NCBI RefSeq assembly: GCF_000963885.1
Contig: NZ_BALE01000024.1
Coordinates: 1 to 41,347, forward strand
Length of the DNA stretch: 41,347 nucleotides
Reading direction: 5' to 3'
Origin: Tanticharoenia sakaeratensis NBRC 103193
Lineage (GTDB): Bacteria; Pseudomonadota; Alphaproteobacteria; Acetobacterales; Acetobacteraceae
A model generated the notes under the pieces. It was given only the letters and a program-made list of their open reading frames with translations, was not told the origin of the DNA and did no database searches. Position numbers and translations under genes: made by a program. Shown here piece by piece: positions 7,788 through 16,021 of the stretch. The first letter of the stretch is position 1. Each line of letters begins with the position of its first letter.

Positions 7788-8942
7788 TCAGCGGCAGGTA
7801 CTGGCGCCGACGTCCCCCGACAAGGCAGCGTGCGCGAAGCGCAGGGCGTCCGGCATGGACTTCTCCAGCGCGCCGCTATGACCCTGTCCGGGATAGGTAT
7901 GCAGGGCGACGGACGTGCCGGCAGCGCACAGATCGGCCCCAAGCCGCTTCTGTTCGGCCGGAGCGATCTGGATATCGGCTGTACCGATCGCCAGCAGCAG
8001 CGGCTGCGTCAGGTGCAGCGTCGGATAGCGTCCCCAGGCCAGGGCCGGTGCAAGCGCCTGTGCCGCATCGGGCGTAAACGTGTTGGCGGGCGTCAGCCCG
8101 GCATGATCGACGGCTCCGTAGAAATCCCCCAGGCACTCCTCCTGCGCGCGTCGGTAGAACGCGAGCGCACGGGGGCGGAACGCCTGCTGCGGATCGAACG
8201 ACGGATCGGCGCTGCCCAGCGAGGCACCAAGCATGAGGCCATAGACCACGTTCGGTGAGAACTGGCGCGCGGTGCGGCCCGTGCCGAACAGCGTTCTGCC
8301 GCTGTCATCGTTGAAATAGGGCGGCGCCACCGCGATCGTGCCGCGGATATGAAGGGTAGGGGCATAATCAGGCGCCATTCCGGCCGCCGCGATCGCCGCC
8401 TGCGCGCCTTGCGAATGGCCGTCGATCACAACGTCCTGCCCGACGCCTGCAATCGCACTCTGCGCCGCGCGGACACCATCCAGAACAGCGGCACCTTCCG
8501 ACCGCGCATTGAGATACAGATCGTGGCCGGGTTGACCCATGCCGGGATAGTCGGTCGCCACGACCGCGAAGCCATGATTGAGCCATGTGCGGTAGAATTC
8601 CGACTGGCGCACGCCGATCCCCTGCACGGAGGGCGCACAGGTGATCGCAAGCCCCGTCGTGCCATGCGCCCAGGCCAGCACCGGCCAGCCACCGGCCGGC
8701 GGCGCGCCGGGCGGCAGCAGGACCTTGGCCGATACGAGGACGAGCTTGTGCGGGTCCAGCGCGTCCTGCGAACGATAGACCAGCTTGTACGTCGTGCCGG
8801 GCAGGGAACTGCTCTGCTGCGTCAGCGAAACCCGCTGCCCGGGGGCCGGTCCTTCGCCCTGGAGATCGGGGATCGGCACCTCGTGCGCGCAGCCTGCAAG
8901 GGCGAGGAGGGACAGGGCTGCGAGGCGGACGGATTGCTGCAT
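7788..8942 (-). CDS. Secretory-lipase-like alpha/beta-hydrolase lipoprotein
   Basis: Alpha/beta-hydrolase of 384 residues, similar in layout to secretory lipases and prolyl-peptidase-like hydrolases. The N-terminus ends in a lipobox LAGC with Cys18, so the mature protein is probably lipid-anchored. An oxyanion-type WAHGTTG block lies at about 91-97, and the nucleophile elbow GHSQGAQ places Ser177. The C-terminal blocks GTADIQI and GQGHSGA supply the likely Asp and His of the triad. The ATG at 8942 is chosen because it gives the lipoprotein signal and is preceded by AAGG. The frame is open 59 codons further upstream without a signal. Substrate unknown, probably an ester. Confidence 0.85.
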   Translation of the reverse strand: MQQSVRLAALSLLALAGCAHEVPIPDLQGEGPAPGQRVSLTQQSSSLPGTTYKLVYRSQDALDPHKLVLVSAKVLLPPGAPPAGGWPVLAWAHGTTGLAITCAPSVQGIGVRQSEFYRTWLNHGFAVVATDYPGMGQPGHDLYLNARSEGAAVLDGVRAAQSAIAGVGQDVVIDGHSQGAQAAIAAAGMAPDYAPTLHIRGTIAVAPPYFNDDSGRTLFGTGRTARQFSPNVVYGLMLGASLGSADPSFDPQQAFRPRALAFYRRAQEECLGDFYGAVDHAGLTPANTFTPDAAQALAPALAWGRYPTLHLTQPLLLAIGTADIQIAPAEQKRLGADLCAAGTSVALHTYPGQGHSGALEKSMPDALRFAHAALSGDVGASTCR

Positions 8943-9102
8943 GAATACCTTGTATGGTCGAGGAGCCGATCGGGAGTATTCCGTCCACACCGCGCCCGCC
9001 GCAAGAGAGGCGGCCAATCCGCATCCCTCGCCCGACGTCCGTGTCTCGTCGATTGCACGTCCGGATTTCCGGAGCGGCCGCGATGGGATAGACAGCATCA
9101 TG

Positions 9103-9615
9103 ATGGAAATGTCCGACAAAAAGCTGTTTGTCTTCTACCTCGGCGGTGCCGCGCCGGGCGCGAACATCGAGGTCCACGACGTGCAGTTCGCTGTTGCCGA
9201 GCGGCCGGAGGAGGCCCATGCAGGCCTTGTCGCGCGTTGGTTCGGCACACGGGGCTCGCTGCATATCGATGCCTACGGCATCGTGTCCTGGGCGGATGGC
9301 TACTCCATATCGCTCCGGCCGGAGCCGCAGGCCCGCGCCCCGCGCCTGTATTTCATCAACATGGGCGGATACGAACCGGGTGCCCTGAGGGAAGATCACG
9401 AATTCACATTTCTGGTCGCGCATTCGCCGGATGAAGCCAAGTCGAAGGCCAGGCATATGCTCCTGCCGGGGCGGACGCATCGCCACCGGGACAACTTCAT
9501 GGAAGTCGATGATTGTGTGCCGCTGGACCAGATCGACGGGCTGCATATCCATCTGACGCCATGTGAGGAAGGATCGCCTGTCACGGCCGCCTGGCAGGGC
9601 TACGAACGGATCTGA
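9103..9615 (+). CDS. DUF1543 family protein
   Basis: A 170-residue soluble protein of the DUF1543 family, function unknown. The family's duplicated unit is visible: KLFVFYLGG...VHDVQFAVAERPEEA near the N-terminus and RLYFINMGG...DHEFTFLVAHSPDEA in the second half. Three ATGs are clustered at 9100, 9103 and 9109; 9103 is taken as a compromise because no strong ribosome binding site separates them. It is divergent from the lipase-like gene, with about 160 bp between start codons. Confidence 0.82.
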   Translation: MEMSDKKLFVFYLGGAAPGANIEVHDVQFAVAERPEEAHAGLVARWFGTRGSLHIDAYGIVSWADGYSISLRPEPQARAPRLYFINMGGYEPGALREDHEFTFLVAHSPDEAKSKARHMLLPGRTHRHRDNFMEVDDCVPLDQIDGLHIHLTPCEEGSPVTAAWQGYERI

Positions 9616-9758
9616 GCGACAGCCGTCCGGCGAAGGTAGACAGGTGTGCCAAGGCTCCGACCCGGATGGGCCTGAGCCGCTGCGGCCCGCCGGTCCGGCA
9701 GTTTGAAGACGGACACGTTTTCGCAAGAGAGACCATGTCATGACAGACGGCCTGACCG
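9616..9758. other. Intergenic, no gene seen
   Basis: A short GC-rich spacer between the DUF1543 gene and the rpoB fragment. I looked for further rpoB-like sequence upstream of 9759 in all three plus-strand frames and found none I could defend. Confidence 0.35.
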
Positions 9759-10054
9759 GTACGATCTGGCGAGCCGCTGACCCCGGAAACGGCGGAAGCC
9801 ATGTTCCAGGGCCTTTTCTTCGACGATGATCGATACGATCTGTCGGCTGCGTCAAGATGAACATGCGTCTCGAGGTGGATGCGCAGGACACGCTTCGTGT
9901 CCTGCGCAAGGAAGACATCCTGCGCACCGTGAAGATCATGTGCGAGCTCAAGGAGGGGCGCGGGCAGATCGACGACATCGACAATCTCGGCAATCGTCGT
10001 GTGCGTTCGGTCAGCGAAATTGTCCCGGCAATGCGCGCCGAACCCTGCGACTGA
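9759..10054 (+). pseudogene. Decayed internal fragment of rpoB (RNA polymerase beta subunit)
   Basis: The translation matches the middle of bacterial RpoB. From 9759 it reads [14 protein letters not shown] and then [12 protein letters not shown]. After a 7-base deletion at 9849-9850, where the family has SAVGRVKM, the next frame reads [34 protein letters not shown]. Similarity ends near 10020, and a stop follows at 10052-10054. About 88 of roughly 1,390 codons are represented. The frame from the ATG at 9857 could be called a 65-aa hypothetical protein, but it is a gene remnant. The complete rpoB must be elsewhere. Nothing recognisable joins it to a mobile element. Confidence 0.8.
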
Positions 10055-10124
10055 AAAATTCGTCTGGCCAGCTTGAGATCATGGCGGATGGGCTATCGGC
10101 AGCTCTGCAAATGCCAACGCTGCC

Positions 10125-10751
10125 TCAGCCGAACATCGCGCCCCATGCATCCCAGCCGGTCACGATCCGCGCGATCATCGCATAGCCGCCCGCGTTCGGA
10201 TGGATGCCGTCCCCGTCGGCGCATTCCTGTTGCCAGATCCCGCCCTCTCGTGACGCGGCATCCGGCATGCGATGGAACAGCGGCAGGAACGGGATGTCGA
10301 ATTCTGCGCAGACAGGGGCCAGCACATCCGTCAGGGCCGCGATCCGCAGATCCAGCGTCGCCTCGAAGCAACGCGGCGGCCCGATCATCAGGACCGGCCA
10401 CCCCGCCCGCGCCGCATCCGCGAAAATGGACTGTGCTGTCTCGATCGTCTGGTGCACCGGCACGCGCATCTGTCCAGCGACACCCGTCACACAGTCATTC
10501 ACACCGAACGAGAACACGAGGCCCGCCCGTATGCCCTCCGGAAGCCGCGGTCCGGCCTCGGCATTCCAGCGGCGGGCGATATCGATCGACGTCTCCCCGC
10601 GCACCCCCAGATTATAGGCCGTCAGATCCACGCCGCGCTGCCGGACATCGGCCACGGCGCGGCCGACCCAGCCGAGGGCCGTGTCATCCCCGGTGCCGGC
10701 CGTGAAACTGTCGCCGAAGAAACAGACCCGCATGTCGTCGGTTTCAGTCAT
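10125..10751 (-). CDS. SGNH/GDSL-type esterase
   Basis: SGNH hydrolase of 208 residues with no signal peptide, so probably cytoplasmic. Block I is FFGDSFTAG with nucleophile Ser15, block II is LGVRGETS, block III is FGVNDCV with the oxyanion Asn, and block V is DGDGIHPN with Asp181 and His184. The substrate could be a short-chain ester or thioester. Its ATG overlaps the TGA of the Tricorn-like protease gene by 8 bases (10744-10751), so the two are probably translated in a coupled way. A second ATG at codon 7 (MRVCFF) is a possible alternative start. Confidence 0.9.
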   Translation of the reverse strand: MTETDDMRVCFFGDSFTAGTGDDTALGWVGRAVADVRQRGVDLTAYNLGVRGETSIDIARRWNAEAGPRLPEGIRAGLVFSFGVNDCVTGVAGQMRVPVHQTIETAQSIFADAARAGWPVLMIGPPRCFEATLDLRIAALTDVLAPVCAEFDIPFLPLFHRMPDAASREGGIWQQECADGDGIHPNAGGYAMIARIVTGWDAWGAMFG

Positions 10752-13700
10752 GATGCGTGTCAGGCGGATTGCCCGGCGGATAGGCGGGCAGCCAGCCCGG
10801 GGGATGCGGAAGGGCGGCGGGCTGGTTTGCAAGCTCCGCCTGCAGCGTCGAGACGGCCGTCTCCAGCTGCTTGTCCTCGCCGCGCAGGAGATCCGCAGGC
10901 GCATCCTCCACCACGATGTCGGGATCGACGCCGTGGTTCTCGATGATCCAGTGTGACTTCAGGTCATACAATGAATCTTCCGGAATCGAGATATAGCCGC
11001 CGTCCAGCAGGTTCCACATGCCGCGGATGCCGCGCACACCGCCCCAGGTCCGGGTCCCGATCAGTTTTCCAAGCCCGTACTGACGGAAATAATACGGGAA
11101 CATGTCGCCGTCAGACGCGGAATAATGGTTGATCAGCGTGACTTTCGGTCCCGCGATCAACTGGTTCGGCAGCGTCATGCCGTAGCCTTCACGGTCGGTT
11201 CCCATGCCGATCAGGACACGGCGCAGACGCTCGAGAATGATTTCGTCCACGAAGCCGCCGCCGTTCCAGCGGTCGTCGATGATGACGGCCCGCTTGTCGA
11301 GCTGCGCATAGAATTGCCGCATGAACTGCTGAAGGCCGAGCGCTTCCATGTCGGACAGATAAATATAGCCGATCTGCCCATGCGACAGGCGGCCGACCTC
11401 ATCCCGGTTGTGCGTGATCCAGTCTGCTTCCCGCAGCGACAGCTCGCTCTTCACCGGATCGACCAGAACATCACGCTTCGCGCCGTCGATCCGGTCGGAT
11501 ACCGTGATCGAGATCGGGCCGCTTGCGCCTGCGAGCAGGCTGTCCGGATCAGTCGGCGCCTCCAAAGCAACGCCATTGATCGCCAACAGATAGTCTCCCT
11601 CATGCACGGCGAGCCCCGGCTGGGCGAGCGGCGCGCGATAATCGGGGCGTGTGTTGTCTCCGCGCAGGACATGCACGATCCGGTAGCGGCCCGTTGCCTC
11701 GTCCACGGCCAGATCGCAGCCGAGCAGCGGCGTCGGTGCCGGCGGCGTGAGATCGTCCATGTCACCGCCGCCCGCATAGGTGTGGGAATTGCCGATCTCG
11801 CCCTGGATCGACCCGAGCAGCCAGTTCACATCCTCGCGCGAGCCGAGCAGGGGCAGGAACTGCGCGTATTTGTCGTGGATCTGCTGCCAGTCGGTGCCGT
11901 TCATCTGCGGATTGAAGAACAGATCACGCTCCAGACGCCAGGCGTTCTCGAACATCTCCGCCCATTCCTGCGGCGGCGTGACCCAGCTGCGCAGTTTCGA
12001 GACATCGATTTCGTGCGCCTGCGTTTTCGGCTTCGTCTCCGCGATGAAATACTTGTGCTCGCGGGCGAACATGGCATGCGAGCCATCGGGCGTGAGCGCG
12101 AAATTGTCGAGACCCGTCTGAAGAACCTCGTCCTTGCGTGCCGTCAGATCGTAGTGGTGCAGGGCAGATTTCTCGCCCGGGAAGTCGCCATCCAGCAGGG
12201 AGGGGGGCTGCGTCATGTAGAACACGCCCGGACCCGCCGTCTGCACGCTGACGATCGTGGAATCCTCCACCGGCACCTTCACCGCGCGATCGGCCAGACC
12301 GTAGAGATCGATTTTCACACGATCATGAGCCGCGGGTGCGGGCTGCGGCTTCGGCGAGCCCGCTGGCCCTGATTCGTCGGAGCGCGGTGCGAAAGGCGAC
12401 GGCGTCGTGCGCGACAGGGTCGTGACGTACAGTCCGGTCGATTTCAGGAGGGCGACATTCGTCTCGTTCTCGGCGACCGCCAGATGTTCCTGACGTTGCG
12501 AGGCAAAGAAAAGATATTTCCCGTCCGCCGAAAAGGCCGGCAGGCTGTCGGAATTGCCGGGCGCACTGATGCGGGACAGCTGGCCGGTCGAGATTTCGTA
12601 GAGATAGAGCGCGCGTTGCTGGTTGGGCAGGCTCATGCTGAAGGCGAGCCACTGCCCGTCCGGCGAGAACGCCTGATCGTGGATTTCCATCTGCGGATCG
12701 GTGGCGATCCGGACGGGGTCCCCGCCGCGCGCATCGATCAGCCACAAGGCATGGGCACCATCAGAAAATGCGAGATGCAGACCGTCAGGTGCGAAAAGAG
12801 GGCCATAAAGATAACCCGTCCTGAAATGCGTCAGCGCGCGTGCGGGACCGCCCGATGCAGGACGCAGCATGACCTGCTGCGATCCGGTCTCGTCGGACGT
12901 ATAGGCGATGGTCGCGCCATCCGGCGAAAAGGCCGGATGGTCGTCATCTGCCGTCGAGGACCGCGTGAGATTGCGCATGGCCCCATGTTCAGCAGGGACC
13001 GTCACGATGTCGCCACGCGCGGAGAAGGCTGCCCGCAACGCGTTGGGCGCAATCGCATAATCGGCCTGCCCGGCCATGTCGGTCGCACGAATGGATTTCG
13101 ACAGATCCGCAAGCCGCGGGTTCGTGCGCGTTCCATCGTCCGGAACCGTCGTATCCACCCTGTGCAGCGTCTCGGAGGGCAGATCTATGACCCACAGCAC
13201 GCCGCCCTGCTGGAAGGTCAGGCCGCTGTCGCCCAGAGACGGAAAATCGATGTCGAAGTCGGTGAAGTGCGTGACCTCGCGGAACTGCTTCGTATCGAGG
13301 TCATAGACCCAGATGTTGGCGCGTCGGTTGGAATCGTGGTCGGAAAGGAAATAGATCTTCCGGCCGAACCACATCGGCTGCGTGTTGGTGCAGGACCAGT
13401 CCGTGATCTGCGTCAGCGCATGGGATGTCAGGTCATACGTGAAGATGCTCTGCGCCAGCCCCCCGTTATAGCGCTTCCATGTCCGCCAGTCGCGCAGGAT
13501 GCGGGTAAGGGCGACTGTGTGACCATCCGGGCCGAAGGTCATGAAGCCCGCGCGATCCAGCGGCAGGGCGGATGGCTGTCCCCCGGTCACCGGCACGCGG
13601 TAGGGCTGCATGATCCAGCTGTTCCAGGCACGCCTGCGCGACAGGAACACGACCGACCGGCTGTCCGGCGTCCACGTCACAACCGCATTGTCCGGCCCCC

Positions 13701-14100
13701 AGCGTTCAGGCGCGCTGGAGGCGATGTCGGAATGCCAGGTCAGGCGCCGTGCCGGACCGCCTGCGGCCGGAATCACATAAACGTCGCGATTGCCCTGGTA
13801 GGAGGCCGTGAAGGCGATCCACTGCCCGTCCGGCGAATAGCGCGGCAGCATGTCCTCGCCCGCATCCGATGTCAGGCGCGAAGCCGGACCCCCGTTGCGT
13901 GACACCCGCCACAGGTTGCCGTGCGCGACGAAGACCAGATCCTGACCATGCAGCGTCGGATAACGGGGCAATGCATGGAGCGGATCGGGCGCCTGTTCCG
14001 TGTCGGGCGAGACGGACTGCGCCTGCGCAAGCGGCGCGAGCGCGGCAAGGCAGACCGCGGCCAGCAAGGATCGGGCAAGGGCGCTGCGCGGTCGGATCAT
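10744..14100 (-). CDS. Tricorn-type S41 family peptidase, exported
   Basis: A large peptidase of 1,118 residues with the architecture of bacterial Tricorn proteases. It begins with a signal peptide (MIRPRSALARS, hydrophobic core, LAQAQS). Tandem WD40/TolB-like beta-propeller repeats with repeated FSPDG motifs run to about residue 560. A PDZ domain follows (HEGDYLLAINGVAL). The C-terminal S41 serine protease domain has IDDRWNGGG and HYSASDGD, the latter with nucleophile Ser at about 996. The family trims peptides; with a signal peptide this member would act in the periplasm. The ATG at 14100 is chosen over an upstream in-frame start because the signal peptide begins there and a GGGAA lies 10 nt ahead. 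The downstream SGNH gene overlaps its stop. Confidence 0.92.
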   Translation of the reverse strand: MIRPRSALARSLLAAVCLAALAPLAQAQSVSPDTEQAPDPLHALPRYPTLHGQDLVFVAHGNLWRVSRNGGPASRLTSDAGEDMLPRYSPDGQWIAFTASYQGNRDVYVIPAAGGPARRLTWHSDIASSAPERWGPDNAVVTWTPDSRSVVFLSRRRAWNSWIMQPYRVPVTGGQPSALPLDRAGFMTFGPDGHTVALTRILRDWRTWKRYNGGLAQSIFTYDLTSHALTQITDWSCTNTQPMWFGRKIYFLSDHDSNRRANIWVYDLDTKQFREVTHFTDFDIDFPSLGDSGLTFQQGGVLWVIDLPSETLHRVDTTVPDDGTRTNPRLADLSKSIRATDMAGQADYAIAPNALRAAFSARGDIVTVPAEHGAMRNLTRSSTADDDHPAFSPDGATIAYTSDETGSQQVMLRPASGGPARALTHFRTGYLYGPLFAPDGLHLAFSDGAHALWLIDARGGDPVRIATDPQMEIHDQAFSPDGQWLAFSMSLPNQQRALYLYEISTGQLSRISAPGNSDSLPAFSADGKYLFFASQRQEHLAVAENETNVALLKSTGLYVTTLSRTTPSPFAPRSDESGPAGSPKPQPAPAAHDRVKIDLYGLADRAVKVPVEDSTIVSVQTAGPGVFYMTQPPSLLDGDFPGEKSALHHYDLTARKDEVLQTGLDNFALTPDGSHAMFAREHKYFIAETKPKTQAHEIDVSKLRSWVTPPQEWAEMFENAWRLERDLFFNPQMNGTDWQQIHDKYAQFLPLLGSREDVNWLLGSIQGEIGNSHTYAGGGDMDDLTPPAPTPLLGCDLAVDEATGRYRIVHVLRGDNTRPDYRAPLAQPGLAVHEGDYLLAINGVALEAPTDPDSLLAGASGPISITVSDRIDGAKRDVLVDPVKSELSLREADWITHNRDEVGRLSHGQIGYIYLSDMEALGLQQFMRQFYAQLDKRAVIIDDRWNGGGFVDEIILERLRRVLIGMGTDREGYGMTLPNQLIAGPKVTLINHYSASDGDMFPYYFRQYGLGKLIGTRTWGGVRGIRGMWNLLDGGYISIPEDSLYDLKSHWIIENHGVDPDIVVEDAPADLLRGEDKQLETAVSTLQAELANQPAALPHPPGWLPAYPPGNPPDTHHD

Positions 14101-14242
14101 GCGGATCGTGTTCCCGGAAGATGTGACGTTTCGCTCAAGGGAACGATGCCCGGGCAAGGGCCGTCAAGACACGCGCTTGGTTGCACGCGCCGCGCGCGGT
14201 ATGAGGCGTGCCATACGAGACTGACAGGCGAGATCACGTTCC

Positions 14243-14488
14243 ATGACCGATACCCCTCCCGACCGGCTCTGCGCCAACCCCGACAGCCCGTTTCATGACG
14301 AGCGCGCGCTCGAACGCGGCGTCGGCGTCCGGTTCAAGGGCGAAGAGAAGACCAATGTCGAGGAATACTGCGTCAGCGAAGGCTGGGTGCGCATGGCGGT
14401 CGGCCGGACGCTGGATCGCAAGGGCCGGCCCATGACCGTGCGCGCGACAGGCCCGGTCGAGGTCTGGTTCAAGGAAGGCGAAGCCTGA
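14243..14488 (+). CDS. DUF3297 family protein
   Basis: A small 81-residue protein matching the DUF3297 family. Features are RLCANPDSPFHDE near the N-terminus, then RGVGVRFKG, EYCVSEGWVRMAVG and a VEVWF end. No function is known, and the protein has no signal or membrane segment. The ATG at 14243 is preceded by GGCGAG at a slightly long spacing. It stands alone, 154 bp ahead of the sulfide:quinone oxidoreductase. Confidence 0.85.
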   Translation: MTDTPPDRLCANPDSPFHDERALERGVGVRFKGEEKTNVEEYCVSEGWVRMAVGRTLDRKGRPMTVRATGPVEVWFKEGEA

Positions 14489-14503
14489 AGCGGCAGACCG
14501 GCC

Positions 14504-14527
14504 GGCCGCCGTTGACGGGCGGCGGCC
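14504..14527 (+). terminator. GC-rich hairpin after the DUF3297 gene
   Basis: Arms GGCCGCC and GGCGGCC enclose a 10-base loop, starting 16 bases after the stop codon. There is no T-run, so intrinsic termination is uncertain; it may instead be a 3-prime stabilising stem. Confidence 0.3.
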
Positions 14528-14642
14528 ACCCCTGACGGGAGCGCGGAGCGTCCATACGACACGGGAATTTTACGAACCCTTTCGCGCGTTCTAGGTTTTG
14601 CCCTGCAAGACGTCCGAGATCGAACGCCGAAGGAGAATCCCC

Positions 14643-15908
14643 ATGGCCGAGAACGCAAACCCCGTCGCATCACCCTCCGAAATCGCCGTGGATGACCGCT
14701 TTACCGTCGTCATCGTCGGTGGTGGGGCGGCCGGCATCACGGTCGCAGCCCAGCTTCACAGGCGCCGGCCGAATCTGGCGATCGCAGTGGTCGAACCGTC
14801 GACCACGCACGCCTATCAGCCGGGCTGGACGCTGGTCGGTGCCGGCGTCATGTCGCTGGCGCAAACGCTGCGTCAGGAAGGCGGCCTGATCCCCGAAGGC
14901 GTCGACTGGATCCGCGATCGCGTCGTCTCGTTCGAGCCCGACGCCAACACGGTCACGCTCGGTTCGGGCCGCAAGCTCGGGTATCGCAGGCTCGTCGTCT
15001 GCCCCGGCCTGCAGCTGGACTGGGACAAGATCGAGGGACTGCCCGAGACGCTTGGCCGCAATGGCGTCACCAGCAATTACTCGCGCGAGACCTGCGCCTA
15101 TACCTGGCAGTGCATCGAGAGCCTGGAAGGCGGCACAGCCCTGTTCACCCAGCCGCCGATGCCTATCAAATGCGCAGGTGCCCCGCAGAAGATCGTGTAT
15201 CTGGCGGCCGATCACTGGCGCAAGCGCGGGACCCTGCATCGCACCCAGGTCGAGTTCTCGCTCGCCGGCGACGTTCTGTTCGGCGTGCCGTATTTCGTGC
15301 CGGCGCTGCAGAAGCAGATGGACTATTACGGTGCCCATCTGCATTTTAAGGAGAACCTCATCCGCGTCGACGGGGCGAAGCGCGAGGCAACGTTCCAGCG
15401 CGTCGGAACCGATGAAACCGTCACGCGCAAGTTCGACATGCTGCATGTGACGCCGCCGCAAAGCGCGCCCGATTTCATCAAGTCGAGCCCGCTCGCCAAT
15501 GCGGCCGGCTGGGTCGACGTCGATCCCGCGACCCTGCGGCATGTGAAATACGAGTTCATTTTCGGCCTGGGCGACGTCGTCGGCACATCGAATGCGAAGA
15601 CGGCTGCGGCCGCCCGCGTCCAGGCGCCGGTTGTCGTGGACAATCTGCTCGCATCGCTCGATGGTCGCCCGATCGGCGCGCAATATGACGGTTATGGCGC
15701 ATGTCCGCTGACCGTGTCGTATGGAAAGGTCGTGCTGGCCGAGTTCCTCTACGGCGGCAAGCCTGCACCCAGCTTCCCCTACGACCAGCGCAAGCCGAGC
15801 CGCTTCGCATGGATGCTCAAGACGCAGGGGTTCCCGCGACTGTACTGGCAGGCCATGCTGAAAGGCATCGACGTGAAAGTTCCGCACAAGGCGATCAAGG
15901 CGGACTGA
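14643..15908 (+). CDS. sqr: Sulfide:quinone oxidoreductase, FAD-dependent
   Basis: A 421-residue flavoprotein that oxidises sulfide and passes electrons to the quinone pool at the inner membrane. The Rossmann FAD-binding motif VVIVGGGAAGIT lies at about 22-33. KCAGAPQKI (Cys177) and YGACPLTV (Cys354) correspond to the two redox cysteines of the group that includes mitochondrial SQOR. HAYQPGWTLVGAG and the C-terminal PFAD/quinone-side region also fit that group. An excellent RBS (AAGGAGAA) precedes the ATG at 14643, which sets the start. No rhodanese, persulfide dioxygenase or sulfide-responsive regulator lies next to it, so sulfide detoxification as a single-gene unit is the simplest reading. 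Confidence 0.9.
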   Translation: MAENANPVASPSEIAVDDRFTVVIVGGGAAGITVAAQLHRRRPNLAIAVVEPSTTHAYQPGWTLVGAGVMSLAQTLRQEGGLIPEGVDWIRDRVVSFEPDANTVTLGSGRKLGYRRLVVCPGLQLDWDKIEGLPETLGRNGVTSNYSRETCAYTWQCIESLEGGTALFTQPPMPIKCAGAPQKIVYLAADHWRKRGTLHRTQVEFSLAGDVLFGVPYFVPALQKQMDYYGAHLHFKENLIRVDGAKREATFQRVGTDETVTRKFDMLHVTPPQSAPDFIKSSPLANAAGWVDVDPATLRHVKYEFIFGLGDVVGTSNAKTAAAARVQAPVVVDNLLASLDGRPIGAQYDGYGACPLTVSYGKVVLAEFLYGGKPAPSFPYDQRKPSRFAWMLKTQGFPRLYWQAMLKGIDVKVPHKAIKAD

Positions 15909-15918
15909 TCATGAATAT

Positions 15919-15956
15919 CGCCGGTGCAATGATCGCGCCGGCGAACAGATTTTTTT
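15919..15956 (+). terminator. Rho-independent terminator of the sulfide:quinone oxidoreductase gene
   Basis: Stem CGCCGG/CCGGCG with a 13-base loop, then AACAGA and a run of seven T bases at 15950-15956. It lies 10 bases after the stop codon. Confidence 0.65.
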
Positions 15957-15966
15957 AAATTCGGCT

Positions 15967-15997
15967 CACCGGGCGAGGTGCATGTTTTCGCCCGGTG
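15967..15997. terminator. Perfect 10-bp hairpin between convergent genes
   Basis: Arms CACCGGGCGA and TCGCCCGGTG pair perfectly around an 11-base loop in the space between the sulfide:quinone oxidoreductase (+) and the porin gene (-). No T-run on either side. It probably works as a transcript 3-prime barrier for the porin gene. Confidence 0.45.
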
Positions 15998-16021
15998 TCG
16001 AACCCGTCGCCGCAGCGTGGC

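Noticed and set aside
11125-13902. Two long plus-strand frames opposite the Tricorn-like protease
   Set aside because: Same shadow composition; the minus strand carries propeller repeats, PDZ and S41 motifs in one frame.
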